From UBA1431 sp002329665 (GTDB lineage: Bacteria > Bacillota > Clostridia > Christensenellales > UBA1431), in assembly GCA_040772545.1 (NCBI GenBank), contig JAXGXY010000001.1, positions 992,001 to 1,056,000 on the forward strand: 64,000 bases of DNA, written 5' to 3'. A program made the translations under genes and the position numbers. Shown here piece by piece: positions 17,679 through 25,306 of this stretch. Within the stretch, counting starts at the first letter, position 1. Each line of letters begins with the position of its first letter. Below the pieces are notes generated by a model that worked only from the letters and a program-made list of their open reading frames with translations, made no database searches and was not told where the DNA came from.

Positions 17679-17712
17679 TTACATGAAACCAGGGTGACGG
17701 GAGGAAACACCG

Positions 17713-18705
17713 ATGAGCGCAAGGTGGCAGCAGGAGCTTTCGCAGTATCTTCCCAAAGATCTGCGCTGCGCACTGCGCGCGCTCGACGAAACCACCGCCG
17801 CGCGCGTCGAGGAACTGCGCATCCGCGCTTCGCGCCCGCTGATGGTGGCGGCCGGCGGCGAAGACATCTTCGTCGACGCGCACGGGAGATCCGTCGGGCC
17901 GAAGGAGGCGCTTCGCATCGGCGCGGAACACGTCGGCGAAATCTTCGAGCGCGTGACGCGCGCGTCGGTCTACGCGGTGGAGCACGAGCTCCAGTGCGGG
18001 TACACGACCCTGCCCGGCGGGTATCGCGTGGGCTTTTGCGGGAAGACGGTGATACGCCTGGGCGTGCCCACCATCATTTCGCCCTGCGCGTCCTTCAACA
18101 TACGCATCGTGCGCGAGGTCATCGGCTGCGCCGACCCCGTGCTCCCGTTCATCGTCGAGGGGCAGCGCGTGCATTCCACGCTCGTCGTGTCCCCGCCGGG
18201 CGTCGGGAAGACGACGCTGCTGCGCGACATCGCACGCAGCCTGAGCACGGGGTTCGCCGGATGCGGGGGGTTCCATGTCAGCGTGGTGGACGAGCGCTCT
18301 GAGATCGCGGCCTGCTACGGAGGGGTCCCGCAGACGCAGTTGGGGCCGCGGGTGGACGTGCTCGACGGATGCCCGAAAGCGGAGGGGATGCAGATGCTGG
18401 TGCGCGCGATGGCTCCCGACGTGCTGGTCGTGGACGAACTGGCCCGGCCGGAGGAACTCGAGGCCGTGCGCGACGCGGCGGGCGGCGGGGTCGCCGTGAT
18501 CGCTTCGGCGCACGGGGACACCGTCGACCAGGTATTGCGGCGCCCCGCGTTCGCGGGCTGCGCCGGGCAGGACGTGTTCACGCGGTGCGTGGTCCTGTGG
18601 CGCGCGGGCGGGGTGGGCAGCATCCGTGGCGTGTTCGCCCTGCCGGGCATGCGCATGCTCTACTCCCCGCCGCACGAGGAGGGGGGGCGGGTTTGTTGCG
18701 GGTAG
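17713..18705 (+). CDS. spoIIIAA: Stage III sporulation protein AA (ATPase)
   Basis: SpoIIIAA is the mother-cell ATPase of the SpoIIIA-SpoIIQ channel that links mother cell and forespore, related to type II/IV secretion ATPases. The 330-residue protein has Walker A PPGVGKTTLL near residue 161, an aspartate-box segment SVVDERSEIA, and Walker B VLVVDELARPEE. A GGGAGGAAA ribosome site precedes the ATG. It is the first gene of an eight-gene operon and overlaps spoIIIAB. Confidence 0.96.
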   Translation: MSARWQQELSQYLPKDLRCALRALDETTAARVEELRIRASRPLMVAAGGEDIFVDAHGRSVGPKEALRIGAEHVGEIFERVTRASVYAVEHELQCGYTTLPGGYRVGFCGKTVIRLGVPTIISPCASFNIRIVREVIGCADPVLPFIVEGQRVHSTLVVSPPGVGKTTLLRDIARSLSTGFAGCGGFHVSVVDERSEIAACYGGVPQTQLGPRVDVLDGCPKAEGMQMLVRAMAPDVLVVDELARPEELEAVRDAAGGGVAVIASAHGDTVDQVLRRPAFAGCAGQDVFTRCVVLWRAGGVGSIRGVFALPGMRMLYSPPHEEGGRVCCG

Positions 18706-19211
18706 CGGCGCTGTGCATGGTGGTCATCGCCTGCGGCCTGTGGGGGATGAGGCGCGCGGGACGGCTTTTTGGGCGCGTCGAGCAGATCAAGCTGGCGATA
18801 GACGCGCTGCGGCGGCTGCAGGGCTATATGCTCCACTGGAAGCTGCAGATGCAGGACGCGCTCTATAAGGCGGCACACGAACGGGGGCTCGGCGCGGTGC
18901 TCAGGCAGGCGGGCGTCCGCATGGCCGAAGAGGTCGACGCCCTGCCCGGCGCCGTGATCGCGGACGCGCTGGAAAAAGCGAAGAAAGCGGAGCTGAATGA
19001 ACTCCGCGACGACGACCTGAACGCACTCTGCGAATTCTTTTCTTCGCTCGGCGCCCTGGACACCCAACAGGCGGACGCGAGGTTCGGCTTTGTGATAGAG
19101 CGCCTGCACATGAACCTCTCGCAGGCGCGCGAGGAACAGGAGAAAAAATCGAGGCTGTACAGGTCGCTGGGATGGATGACCGGGCTTGCCGTCGCGCTGC
19201 TGCTCGCGTGA
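18693..19211 (+). CDS. spoIIIAB: Stage III sporulation protein AB
   Basis: SpoIIIAB is a GspF-like membrane protein of the mother cell-forespore channel. The 172-residue protein has a hydrophobic segment at each end and a helical middle with the conserved-looking FFSSLGALDTQQADARF stretch. The start is a TTG at 18693, inside the end of spoIIIAA, preceded by AGGAGGGGGG. It gives an N-terminus beginning MLRVAAL, and the length matches the family. Operon position supports the call. Confidence 0.88.
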   Translation: MLRVAALCMVVIACGLWGMRRAGRLFGRVEQIKLAIDALRRLQGYMLHWKLQMQDALYKAAHERGLGAVLRQAGVRMAEEVDALPGAVIADALEKAKKAELNELRDDDLNALCEFFSSLGALDTQQADARFGFVIERLHMNLSQAREEQEKKSRLYRSLGWMTGLAVALLLA

Positions 19212-19245
19212 ACCGCCCGACCAACGAAAGAAAGGATCGTACGCA

Positions 19246-19443
19246 ATGAGTGTTGACCTCGTTTTCCGTATCGCCGCCATCGGCATCCTCGTGGCGGTTC
19301 TGCACCAGCTCCTGGTCAAAGCGGGAAGGGACGACATGGCGACGATGACCACGATCGCTGGCCTGGTCATCGTGCTGCTGATGGTCGTCGATCTCGTGAG
19401 CAACCTGTTCGACAGCATTAAGCGGATTTTCGGGCTCTATTGA
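19246..19443 (+). CDS. spoIIIAC: Stage III sporulation protein AC
   Basis: SpoIIIAC is a small integral membrane component of the SpoIIIA channel. The 65-residue protein has two hydrophobic helices joined by KAGRDDMATM. The ATG at 19246 is chosen from AAAGGA at 19231-19236 and the family length; an upstream in-frame ATG at 19186 lies inside spoIIIAB. Confidence 0.9.
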   Translation: MSVDLVFRIAAIGILVAVLHQLLVKAGRDDMATMTTIAGLVIVLLMVVDLVSNLFDSIKRIFGLY

Positions 19444-19459
19444 CCAAGGAGGAAGAGGC

Positions 19460-19843
19460 ATGGATCTGATCCAGATCGTTGCCCTGACGGTGCTGGCGGC
19501 CATGCTGGCGCTGGTACTGAAAAATCAGCGGCCCGAACTCGCGCTGCAGCTGGGGATCGCGGCCGGGGCGCTGGTGCTGTTGCTGGTGTCCGAGCAGCTG
19601 GTCGGCGTGGTGGACGAGATCGAACGGATCGGGGAACAGTTCGGGCTTAAGAGCGACCAGTTGCTGGTGGTGATAAAGGTAGTCGGCATGGCGTATCTGG
19701 CGGAATTCGGGGTGCAGATATGCAAGGACGCCGGGGAGACTTCGCTCGCGGGGAAGGTCGAACTCGCCGGGAAGGTGATGATCGTCGCGGTCTCGATCCC
19801 CGTTATCGCGTCGCTCCTCAGTATGATCGCCAGCATTGTTTGA
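19460..19843 (+). CDS. spoIIIAD: Stage III sporulation protein AD
   Basis: SpoIIIAD is an integral membrane component of the SpoIIIA channel. The 127-residue protein has about four hydrophobic segments and the typical stretch YLAEFGVQICKDAGE followed by AGKVELAGKV. An AAGGAGGAAG ribosome site lies just upstream. It is spaced 16 bases from spoIIIAC. Confidence 0.93.
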   Translation: MDLIQIVALTVLAAMLALVLKNQRPELALQLGIAAGALVLLLVSEQLVGVVDEIERIGEQFGLKSDQLLVVIKVVGMAYLAEFGVQICKDAGETSLAGKVELAGKVMIVAVSIPVIASLLSMIASIV

Positions 19844-19857
19844 AGCGGGAGAAACGA

Positions 19858-21066
19858 ATGAAGAAGTTGGCCATTGCGGTGTGCGTCTTCCTCGTATTCA
19901 CACTGTCCCCGGCGGCGGTGCGCGCCGAGGAGGACGGCGGGAACGGGACGGACACAACAGAGCAGACGGACACGGTCCGCCAGGAGGTGCAAAACCAGAT
20001 CCAGGGGCTCGACCTGAGCGACTGGGAACGGGTCCTTGGCGGCGTGCCGGAGCAGGCGCGCGGGATACTGGGGGACGACGCGCTCGCATCTATCATCGGC
20101 CAGTTCGCCGAGGGCGGTGCGCGGGTCGATCCCGTGAACCTGATCGAACTCGTGTTCAGGATGCTTCTCGGCGAGGTGGGCGGACGGATCGGCCTTCTTG
20201 TCAGCCTCGTGGCCTTGGCTGTTATCAGCGGCCTGCTCACCAACCTGCGTTCGTCTTTCGCGAGCGAGGGCGTAGGAGAGATCGCCCATTACGTAGTCTA
20301 TCTGCTGATGGCAACGGTGCTGGTGCACCTGCTCTGGCAGTGCGTCGGGACGGCCCGCGACGCTATAAACGCCATGGTCGACCTGATGCAGGCCCTGTTC
20401 CCCATACTCATCACCGTGCTCACCGCGATGGGGAACGCGGCCGCGGCGGGCGTGTTCCAGCCGGCGATGGCGATGCTGACCGGGGCCGTGTCGTCTTTCA
20501 TACGCGATGTCATCATGCCGCTCGTGCTCATGAGCGGGCTGATCGGCATAGTCAGCCGGATGTCGGAGCGTTTTCCCGTAAAGCGCATGGGCAAAGTCCT
20601 CGCGACGGGGGTGAAGTGGGCGACGGGGATCATCTTCACGGTGTTCGTCGGTATCATGACGCTCCAGGGCATGAACGCCGCCGCCCTGGACGGCATCACG
20701 ATCCGCACGGCGAAGTTCACGATCGACAAGGCGATCCCCGTCGTAGGCGGGTACATGTCCGACACTGTGGACACGCTGCTGGGGTGTTCGCTCATCGTCA
20801 AGAACGCGGCGGGCGTGACGGGCCTCGTTTCCATCGTGGCGGTGCTGCTCACGCCGCTCATCCGCCTGCTGGCCGTCGCCCTTTCGCTCAAGGTCGCGGC
20901 GGCGCTGGTCGAACCGGTGAGCGACAAGCGCCTGTCCGAGTGCATGGACTCGGTCTCTTCGACGGTGACCATGCTCTTCGTCGCCGTGTTGTCGGTGGGC
21001 GCGATGTTCTTCATCGCGGTATCGCTGATGCTGGGGGCGGGGAACGTGAGCGTGATGATGAGGTGA
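19858..21066 (+). CDS. spoIIIAE: Stage III sporulation protein AE
   Basis: SpoIIIAE is the large polytopic membrane protein of the SpoIIIA channel. The 402-residue protein begins with a signal peptide (MKKLAIAVCVFLVF, likely cut after VRA), followed by a soluble segment of about 90 residues and then roughly seven or eight hydrophobic helices. The ATG at 19858 has GGGAGA upstream; an earlier in-frame start at 19720 lies inside spoIIIAD and is rejected. It is typical in length for the family. Confidence 0.93.
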   Translation: MKKLAIAVCVFLVFTLSPAAVRAEEDGGNGTDTTEQTDTVRQEVQNQIQGLDLSDWERVLGGVPEQARGILGDDALASIIGQFAEGGARVDPVNLIELVFRMLLGEVGGRIGLLVSLVALAVISGLLTNLRSSFASEGVGEIAHYVVYLLMATVLVHLLWQCVGTARDAINAMVDLMQALFPILITVLTAMGNAAAAGVFQPAMAMLTGAVSSFIRDVIMPLVLMSGLIGIVSRMSERFPVKRMGKVLATGVKWATGIIFTVFVGIMTLQGMNAAALDGITIRTAKFTIDKAIPVVGGYMSDTVDTLLGCSLIVKNAAGVTGLVSIVAVLLTPLIRLLAVALSLKVAAALVEPVSDKRLSECMDSVSSTVTMLFVAVLSVGAMFFIAVSLMLGAGNVSVMMR

Positions 21067-21070
21067 TTTG

Positions 21071-21331
21071 ATGGACGCCGTAATGCAGTACGTTTTGAGG
21101 CTGGTCATGCTGACCCTGCTGTTTTCCGTGCTCGAGATACTCATGCCATCGGGCGCCATGCGCAGGTTCGGGGCTTTGGCGATAGGCGTCGTGCTGCTCG
21201 CGTGCGCCGTGGCGCCGGTCATCGGGTGGCTGGGGTCGGGGGACGCGGAATTTTTTTCGCTGGATGCTGAACAATGGCAGCAACGGTATACGGATACGGG
21301 TATAAACCGTTCGATGACACCATATGAATAG
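21071..21331 (+). CDS. spoIIIAF: Stage III sporulation protein AF, short form
   Basis: SpoIIIAF normally has two N-terminal transmembrane helices followed by a soluble ring-building domain, about 200 residues in total. Here the protein ends after 86 residues: two hydrophobic helices (about 5-25 and 34-52) and a short tail. No remnant of the soluble domain is visible in the 37 bases before spoIIIAG. The call rests on operon position and on LLFSVLEILMPSGAMRRF. A GAGGTGA site overlapping the spoIIIAE stop sets the ATG at 21071. It may be a lineage-specific shortening or a sequencing artefact. Confidence 0.75.
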   Translation: MDAVMQYVLRLVMLTLLFSVLEILMPSGAMRRFGALAIGVVLLACAVAPVIGWLGSGDAEFFSLDAEQWQQRYTDTGINRSMTPYE

Positions 21332-21368
21332 TAAAGATGTACGTCCCGGAGACGGTGAGGGGTAAACC

Positions 21369-21929
21369 ATGGAAAAAAAACAAGGAATCATGAAGCTGCT
21401 CCGGTCCCTGAAAGGGAAGAAAGGGCTGGACACGGTCATCATCATCGTAATCATAGCCGCGATCGCTTTTATTTACTTCACCTCGTTCGCACCGCCCGCC
21501 GGGTCCGGGGAACCGTCGCCGGCCCCGACCCCCCAGCAGGCGCAGGCGGCCGGCATCGAACAGCGCCTCGCCCGGGTGCTCTCCAGCATCTCGGGCGCGG
21601 GGGAGGTCGAGGTGATGGTCACGTACGAGTCGGGATCCCAGCTGGTGCCGGCAATGAACACGAAGACGCAGACGGATACGCAGGAACAGAACCAGAGCGG
21701 GAACCAGAGCACGACGAAGTCGGAAACCACGTCGAACGAGCTGGTGACCGTCCAGAAAGAAGGCAGCTCCGAGGCGGTCGTGCTGCGCGAAGACCAGCCG
21801 AAAGTGCGGGGCGTGGTGGTGATTGCCAAGGGAGCCGGCGACATATCCGTGCGCATGCAGCTTGCGCAGGCCGTGTGTACCGTGCTCGACGTGGACCCGA
21901 GCCAGGTGGAAGTTTTTGTGATGAAATAG
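21369..21929 (+). CDS. spoIIIAG: Stage III sporulation protein AG
   Basis: SpoIIIAG forms a large ring in the intermembrane space between mother cell and forespore. The 186-residue protein has a short cytoplasmic N-terminus, one transmembrane helix at about residues 20-38 and a proline-rich linker. Its ring domain begins IEQRLARVLSSISGAGEVEV and is interrupted by a polar, Gln/Asn/Thr-rich insert. It ends with VRGVVVIAKGAGD and a C-terminal strand pair. These features match the family. The ribosome site is GGTGAGGGG. Confidence 0.93.
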   Translation: MEKKQGIMKLLRSLKGKKGLDTVIIIVIIAAIAFIYFTSFAPPAGSGEPSPAPTPQQAQAAGIEQRLARVLSSISGAGEVEVMVTYESGSQLVPAMNTKTQTDTQEQNQSGNQSTTKSETTSNELVTVQKEGSSEAVVLREDQPKVRGVVVIAKGAGDISVRMQLAQAVCTVLDVDPSQVEVFVMK

Positions 21930-21954
21930 GTTTAAGGTGAGGAGGACAAAGCTT

Positions 21955-22554
21955 ATGTTAAAGGCCAATGCGAGATACATCATTCTGGGCGTGCTCGTGC
22001 TGATGCTCATCGCAGCGGGATACGTCAACTACCGGTTCAGCGCCGGACAGAGGGAAGCGGACATGGCGGTCGCGGACGTGGACGCGGGGGTGGCTGCTAG
22101 CCCGGGCCCCGCCGCGCAGACCCCCGCCAAAGCGACTCCCACGGCTCCCGCAACGCCAGGGGCGACCGGAGCGCAGCTGGAAACCGTGCTGGGCAACACG
22201 GAATCCGCGGGTTTCTTCGCCTCCTTCAAGCAGGAGCGCGAGAGCGTGCGGCAAAAGGAAATCGAGTATCTGGATTCGATCATCACCAATACGAATTCCG
22301 ACAAGGAAAGCCTGAAAGACGCCCAGGACCAGAAGATCGAACTGACCAGGATCATGGAAAAGGAAATGATCATCGAAGGCCTGCTCAAGGCAAAGGGCTT
22401 CACCGACGCAGTGGTTACGCTGCGCACCGGCAGCGTGAACGTCGTGGTAGGCGCCGGCAAGCTCACGGACGCACAGGCGGCGCAGATCCTGGACATCGTG
22501 CGGCGCGAGACGGGCGAAAGCGCCGAGAACATCAAAATCATCCCCAGCGGTTAA
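21955..22554 (+). CDS. spoIIIAH: Stage III sporulation protein AH
   Basis: SpoIIIAH pairs with SpoIIQ across the intermembrane space. The 199-residue protein has an N-terminal transmembrane helix at about residues 8-26, an Ala/Pro/Thr-rich linker, a long helix (about 80-130) and a C-terminal YscJ/FliF-like ring-building fold (IIEGLLKAKGFTDAVV, VNVVVGAGKL). The ATG at 21955 is chosen because GGAGGA at 21940-21945 serves it; a GTG at 21937 lies upstream of that site. It closes the spoIIIA operon. Confidence 0.93.
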   Translation: MLKANARYIILGVLVLMLIAAGYVNYRFSAGQREADMAVADVDAGVAASPGPAAQTPAKATPTAPATPGATGAQLETVLGNTESAGFFASFKQERESVRQKEIEYLDSIITNTNSDKESLKDAQDQKIELTRIMEKEMIIEGLLKAKGFTDAVVTLRTGSVNVVVGAGKLTDAQAAQILDIVRRETGESAENIKIIPSG

Positions 22555-22558
22555 AAGA

Positions 22559-22587
22559 TGTACAAATGGAAAATGGTTTGCTATAAT
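22559..22587 (+). promoter_or_regulatory. Extended -10 promoter for asp23
   Basis: A perfect TATAAT at 22582-22587 carries the extended TG dinucleotide (TGCTATAAT). A partial -35 TGTACA at 22559-22564 lies 17 bases upstream. The asp23 start is 26 bases downstream. Confidence 0.7.
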
Positions 22588-22613
22588 TGTGTAAAAGCGG
22601 GGAGGATAGGATT

Positions 22614-23024
22614 ATGAGTGAAAAACCCGATTTCAACGCAAATTCCGGAGATTCGGATAATAAAGGCACCGTTTCCTATGCCAACGACGTCATCGCGACG
22701 ATAGCGGGGCTGGCCGTGATGGAGGTGTCCGGCGTCGCCGGGATGAGCGGCGGCGTTGTCGACGGCATCGTGGAACTGGTAGGCCGCAAGAACTTCACCA
22801 AAGGGATCAAAGTGGAAGTGGGCAACCACGAGTGCGCGATCGACGCGTTCATCGTGATCCATTACGGCGCGAAAATCCAGGAAGTCGCCGCCGCGGTCCA
22901 GGAGTCGGTCAGGAAAGCCGTCGAAAACATGACGGGGCTCAAGGTCGTCGAGGTTAACGTCCACATCCAGGGGATCCAGTTCGAAAAAGAGATCAAGGAG
23001 CCCGAACCCCCGCGTGTACGCTGA
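22614..23024 (+). CDS. Asp23/Gls24 family envelope stress response protein
   Basis: Members of this family are abundant, membrane-associated cytoplasmic proteins linked to cell-envelope stress. They are anchored by AmaP, whose gene follows here. The 136-residue protein has the typical core VIATIAGLAVMEVSGVAGM and a beta-rich middle. It ends in the amphipathic segment VQESVRKAVENMTGLKVVEVN. The ATG at 22614 follows GGGAGGAT; an in-frame GTG at 22587 falls in the promoter. The placement before nusB is standard for clostridia. Confidence 0.93.
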   Translation: MSEKPDFNANSGDSDNKGTVSYANDVIATIAGLAVMEVSGVAGMSGGVVDGIVELVGRKNFTKGIKVEVGNHECAIDAFIVIHYGAKIQEVAAAVQESVRKAVENMTGLKVVEVNVHIQGIQFEKEIKEPEPPRVR

Positions 23025-23045
23025 ACCTGATGCACAGCTTCCTAT

Positions 23046-23093
23046 AATTGCCGGCCGAAGCGCCGGCCCAATTGCCGGCCGAAGCGTCGGCAT
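23046..23093 (+). repeat. Two-copy 24-base direct repeat with hairpin potential
   Basis: Two near-identical 24-base units starting AATTGCCGGCCGAAGCG lie at 23046-23069 and 23070-23093. The first contains GCCGGC on both sides of a short loop, so each can form a small G+C-rich hairpin. They sit in the untranslated gap between asp23 and amaP. No strong T-run follows. Confidence 0.7.
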
Positions 23094-23142
23094 TTGTGCG
23101 ATTAAACATTTATATAACGGCTGATTCGAAGGAGGACATGCT

Positions 23143-23694
23143 ATGAGAATGTCAATAGTCGACAGGATCCTGCTGGTGGTGTTGTGTCTTTGCGGCGTGG
23201 CCGTGTCCGTACTGGGTGCGCTCACGATGCTCCGGGTGATCCCGCTACAGGACATGACAGCCTTTTCCCAGGCGGTGTATGACAACCTTCTCTATGCCGC
23301 CCTCGTGGTCGCGGCCGCGCTCCTCGTCACGGTCATCTGCATCAAGCTGCTCTTTTCGGGGGCCGCCCCGAAAACGCCACAGAGCGCGCTCATCAAGGTG
23401 ATGGACCACGGGGCCGTGCGCATCTCGCTCTCGGCGCTAGATGCGATGGCGCAAAAACACGTGCGCCAGCACGAAAAGGTGCGCGAAGTGAAATCGTCGG
23501 TCGGGCTGGCGGAAAACGGGGTGCGAATCCGCCTGCGCCTGTCCCTGATGCCGGAGGCGGTCATCCCCGAGGTCAGCGCGCAGTTGCAGAGCACATTAAA
23601 GGATTATATAGAGACTCTTTCGGGTATAAATGTTAAAGAGATACTCGTATACGTCGAGGATATGGCGAACCTGCCCAAACCGCGCGTTGAATAG
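23143..23694 (+). CDS. amaP: Alkaline shock response membrane anchor protein AmaP
   Basis: AmaP anchors the Asp23 protein to the membrane. The 183-residue protein has two transmembrane helices (about residues 8-30 and 48-70), followed by a cytoplasmic Asp23-like beta-alpha domain with VRIRLRLSLMPEAVIPEV and a C-terminal VKEILVYVED strand. GGAGGA precedes the ATG at 23143 by seven bases. It lies between asp23 and a DUF2273 gene, the usual three-gene set. Confidence 0.88.
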   Translation: MRMSIVDRILLVVLCLCGVAVSVLGALTMLRVIPLQDMTAFSQAVYDNLLYAALVVAAALLVTVICIKLLFSGAAPKTPQSALIKVMDHGAVRISLSALDAMAQKHVRQHEKVREVKSSVGLAENGVRIRLRLSLMPEAVIPEVSAQLQSTLKDYIETLSGINVKEILVYVEDMANLPKPRVE

Positions 23695-23712
23695 GGACGG
23701 AGGTTGCGGGAG

Positions 23713-23934
23713 ATGAAAGATAATATCAGGGGCTTTCTGAAGACGAACCAGGGCAAGGTGGCCGGCGGAGTCTTTGGTTTACTCGTTGCCGTCCTGATCA
23801 TGACCATCAATTTCTGGCGTACGCTCCTGCTGTTTCTGCTGATCGGACTCGGTATTTACCTAGGGTCGCGAATCGACCGCGGGAAGAACTTCAACGAGTT
23901 CATCGACAGGCTTTTTCAGTTCAAATCGAAGTAA
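23713..23934 (+). CDS. DUF2273 small membrane protein
   Basis: This 73-residue protein has a basic N-terminus, two hydrophobic helices (about 17-32 and 36-52) and a basic C-terminal tail (RIDRGKNFNEFIDRLFQF). It matches the DUF2273 family that accompanies Asp23 and AmaP in Firmicutes; its role is probably in the same envelope complex (inference). The ATG at 23713 is set by GGAGG at 23699-23703. Confidence 0.85.
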   Translation: MKDNIRGFLKTNQGKVAGGVFGLLVAVLIMTINFWRTLLLFLLIGLGIYLGSRIDRGKNFNEFIDRLFQFKSK

Positions 23935-23945
23935 GAGAGGGAACG

Positions 23946-24377
23946 ATGCCAAGAAAAGCAGCGCGTGAAGCGGCCGTATGCCTTGTCTACCAGCGTTCGA
24001 TGGGCGGCGAGGGCGGCATAGACGATTACTGCGCCCAGGCCGGGAACGTGTTCCTTTCCGACGAGGACCGCGCCTACCTTTTGGACGTGCTCGACGGCGT
24101 CGAGAAAAACGCCGCGAGGATAGACGAGCAGATCGGGAACTACGCCGTCAATTGGAAGCTGTCGCGCATGCCCCGCGTGGACGCCGCCATACTGCGCGTG
24201 GCCATATACGAACTCCTTTTTAGGGACGACATCCCGGAGGGCGTGAGCGCGAACGAGGCCGTCGGCCTGGCCAAGCAGTACAGCGGGGAACAGGCGGCGA
24301 AGTTCATTAACGGCGTGCTGGGGAAGCTTATCCGGGACAACGCCATCGACAAGCGCGGCACGGCCGGGTCGACATGA
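23946..24377 (+). CDS. nusB: Transcription antitermination factor NusB
   Basis: NusB with S10 (NusE) binds boxA RNA and supports rRNA antitermination. The 143-residue all-helical protein starts PRKAAREAAVCLVYQ and has the conserved DAAILRVAIYELLF and FINGVLGKL helices. It follows the DUF2273 gene by 11 bases with AGAGAGGGA upstream. A terminator follows, so the asp23-nusB unit ends here, ahead of folD. Confidence 0.95.
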   Translation: MPRKAAREAAVCLVYQRSMGGEGGIDDYCAQAGNVFLSDEDRAYLLDVLDGVEKNAARIDEQIGNYAVNWKLSRMPRVDAAILRVAIYELLFRDDIPEGVSANEAVGLAKQYSGEQAAKFINGVLGKLIRDNAIDKRGTAGST

Positions 24378-24394
24378 CGCGGCCAAGCGATGAT

Positions 24395-24429
24395 CCGGCC
24401 TATGGGGGTCTGCCATAAGCCGGTTTTTT
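24395..24429 (+). terminator. Rho-independent terminator between nusB and folD
   Basis: An 11-bp stem with one mismatch (24395-24405 with 24413-24423) closes a 7-base loop and is followed by six Ts at 24424-24429. Confidence 0.8.
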
Positions 24430-24454
24430 GACGAATACCACAGGGAGGACATAC

Positions 24455-25306
24455 ATGGCTGCAGAGATTATCGACGGGAAAGCGATCGCGCGGGAGATAC
24501 GGGAAGGGCTGAAGGACCGGATAAGGCTGCTCAGGGAACAAAAGGGCGTCACGCCCTGCCTGGCCGTCGTGCTGGTCGGGGACGACCCGGCTTCCAAAAC
24601 GTACGTGCGCAATAAGGAGCGCGCCTGCAACGAAGTCGGGATATGCTCCAGGGTGTTGCGGCTCCCGGATTCGACTTCGCAGCACGAGCTGATGCGCCTG
24701 GTAAATAGGCTCGCATACGACCCCGACGTGCACGGCATCCTCGTGCAGCTCCCGCTGCCCGCCCACCTCGACAAGGACCCGGTGCTGATGGCCGTCCCCT
24801 GGCAAAAGGACGTCGACGGGCTGCACGTGCACAACGTCGGCTGCCTGAGTACGGGGAGGAACGGCTTCGTAGCGTGTACGGCCAAGGGTGTCCTCCGCCT
24901 GATCGAAAGCACAGGCCGGCCGATCGAAGGCCGCCGCGCCGTCGTGGTCGGGCGCAGCAACCTCGTGGGGAAGCCGACGTCGCTCCTGCTCCTCAACCAT
25001 AACGCGACCGTGACCGTATGCCATTCCAAAACGGCGGACATGCCCTCCATCACGCGCCAGGCCGACATCCTCGTTTGCGCCGTCGGCAAGCAGGGGTTCA
25101 TCCGGGGGGACATGATCAAACCGGGCGCCGTCGTCATCGACGTGGGGACGACGCGCGGCGCGGACGGAAAGCTCCACGGCGACGTCGATTTCGCTTCGGC
25201 CGCCGGGGTCGCGGGGCATATCACGCCGGTCCCGGGCGGCGTCGGCCCGATGACGGTCGCGATGTTGCTGGAAAACACCGTGGAAGCGGGCGAGATCTAT
25301 GGCTGA
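24455..25306 (+). CDS. folD: Methylenetetrahydrofolate dehydrogenase/cyclohydrolase FolD
   Basis: FolD interconverts 5,10-methylene-, methenyl- and 10-formyl-tetrahydrofolate. The 283-residue protein has the conserved lysine region DDPASKTYVRNKERAC, the HGILVQLPLP and DVDGLHVHNVG motifs, and the NADP-binding VVVGRSNLVGKP. It ends with TPVPGGVGPMTVAML. The ATG at 24455 follows GGGAGG. The gene overlaps xseA by 8 bases, and the folD-xseA-xseB-ispA order is typical of Firmicutes. Confidence 0.97.
   Translation: MAAEIIDGKAIAREIREGLKDRIRLLREQKGVTPCLAVVLVGDDPASKTYVRNKERACNEVGICSRVLRLPDSTSQHELMRLVNRLAYDPDVHGILVQLPLPAHLDKDPVLMAVPWQKDVDGLHVHNVGCLSTGRNGFVACTAKGVLRLIESTGRPIEGRRAVVVGRSNLVGKPTSLLLLNHNATVTVCHSKTADMPSITRQADILVCAVGKQGFIRGDMIKPGAVVIDVGTTRGADGKLHGDVDFASAAGVAGHITPVPGGVGPMTVAMLLENTVEAGEIYG

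Larger units (their letters stand above)
17253..17712. other. A+T-rich intergenic region before spoIIIAA
   Basis: This 460-base stretch is markedly A+T-richer than its surroundings. It contains a weak hairpin CCTGT...ACAGG at 17256-17275 followed by GTTTT, and an 8-bp inverted repeat TAAAGAGG...CCTCTTTA at 17371-17395. A terminator-like hairpin lies at 17566-17590. A 65-codon frame at 17417-17614 has no ribosome site and no recognisable features. I recognise no known RNA. Confidence 0.5.

Noticed and set aside
19525..21222. 565-codon - strand frame opposite spoIIIAD-AE
   Set aside because: It runs across several genuine + strand genes, is His/Arg-rich and has no motif or start signal.
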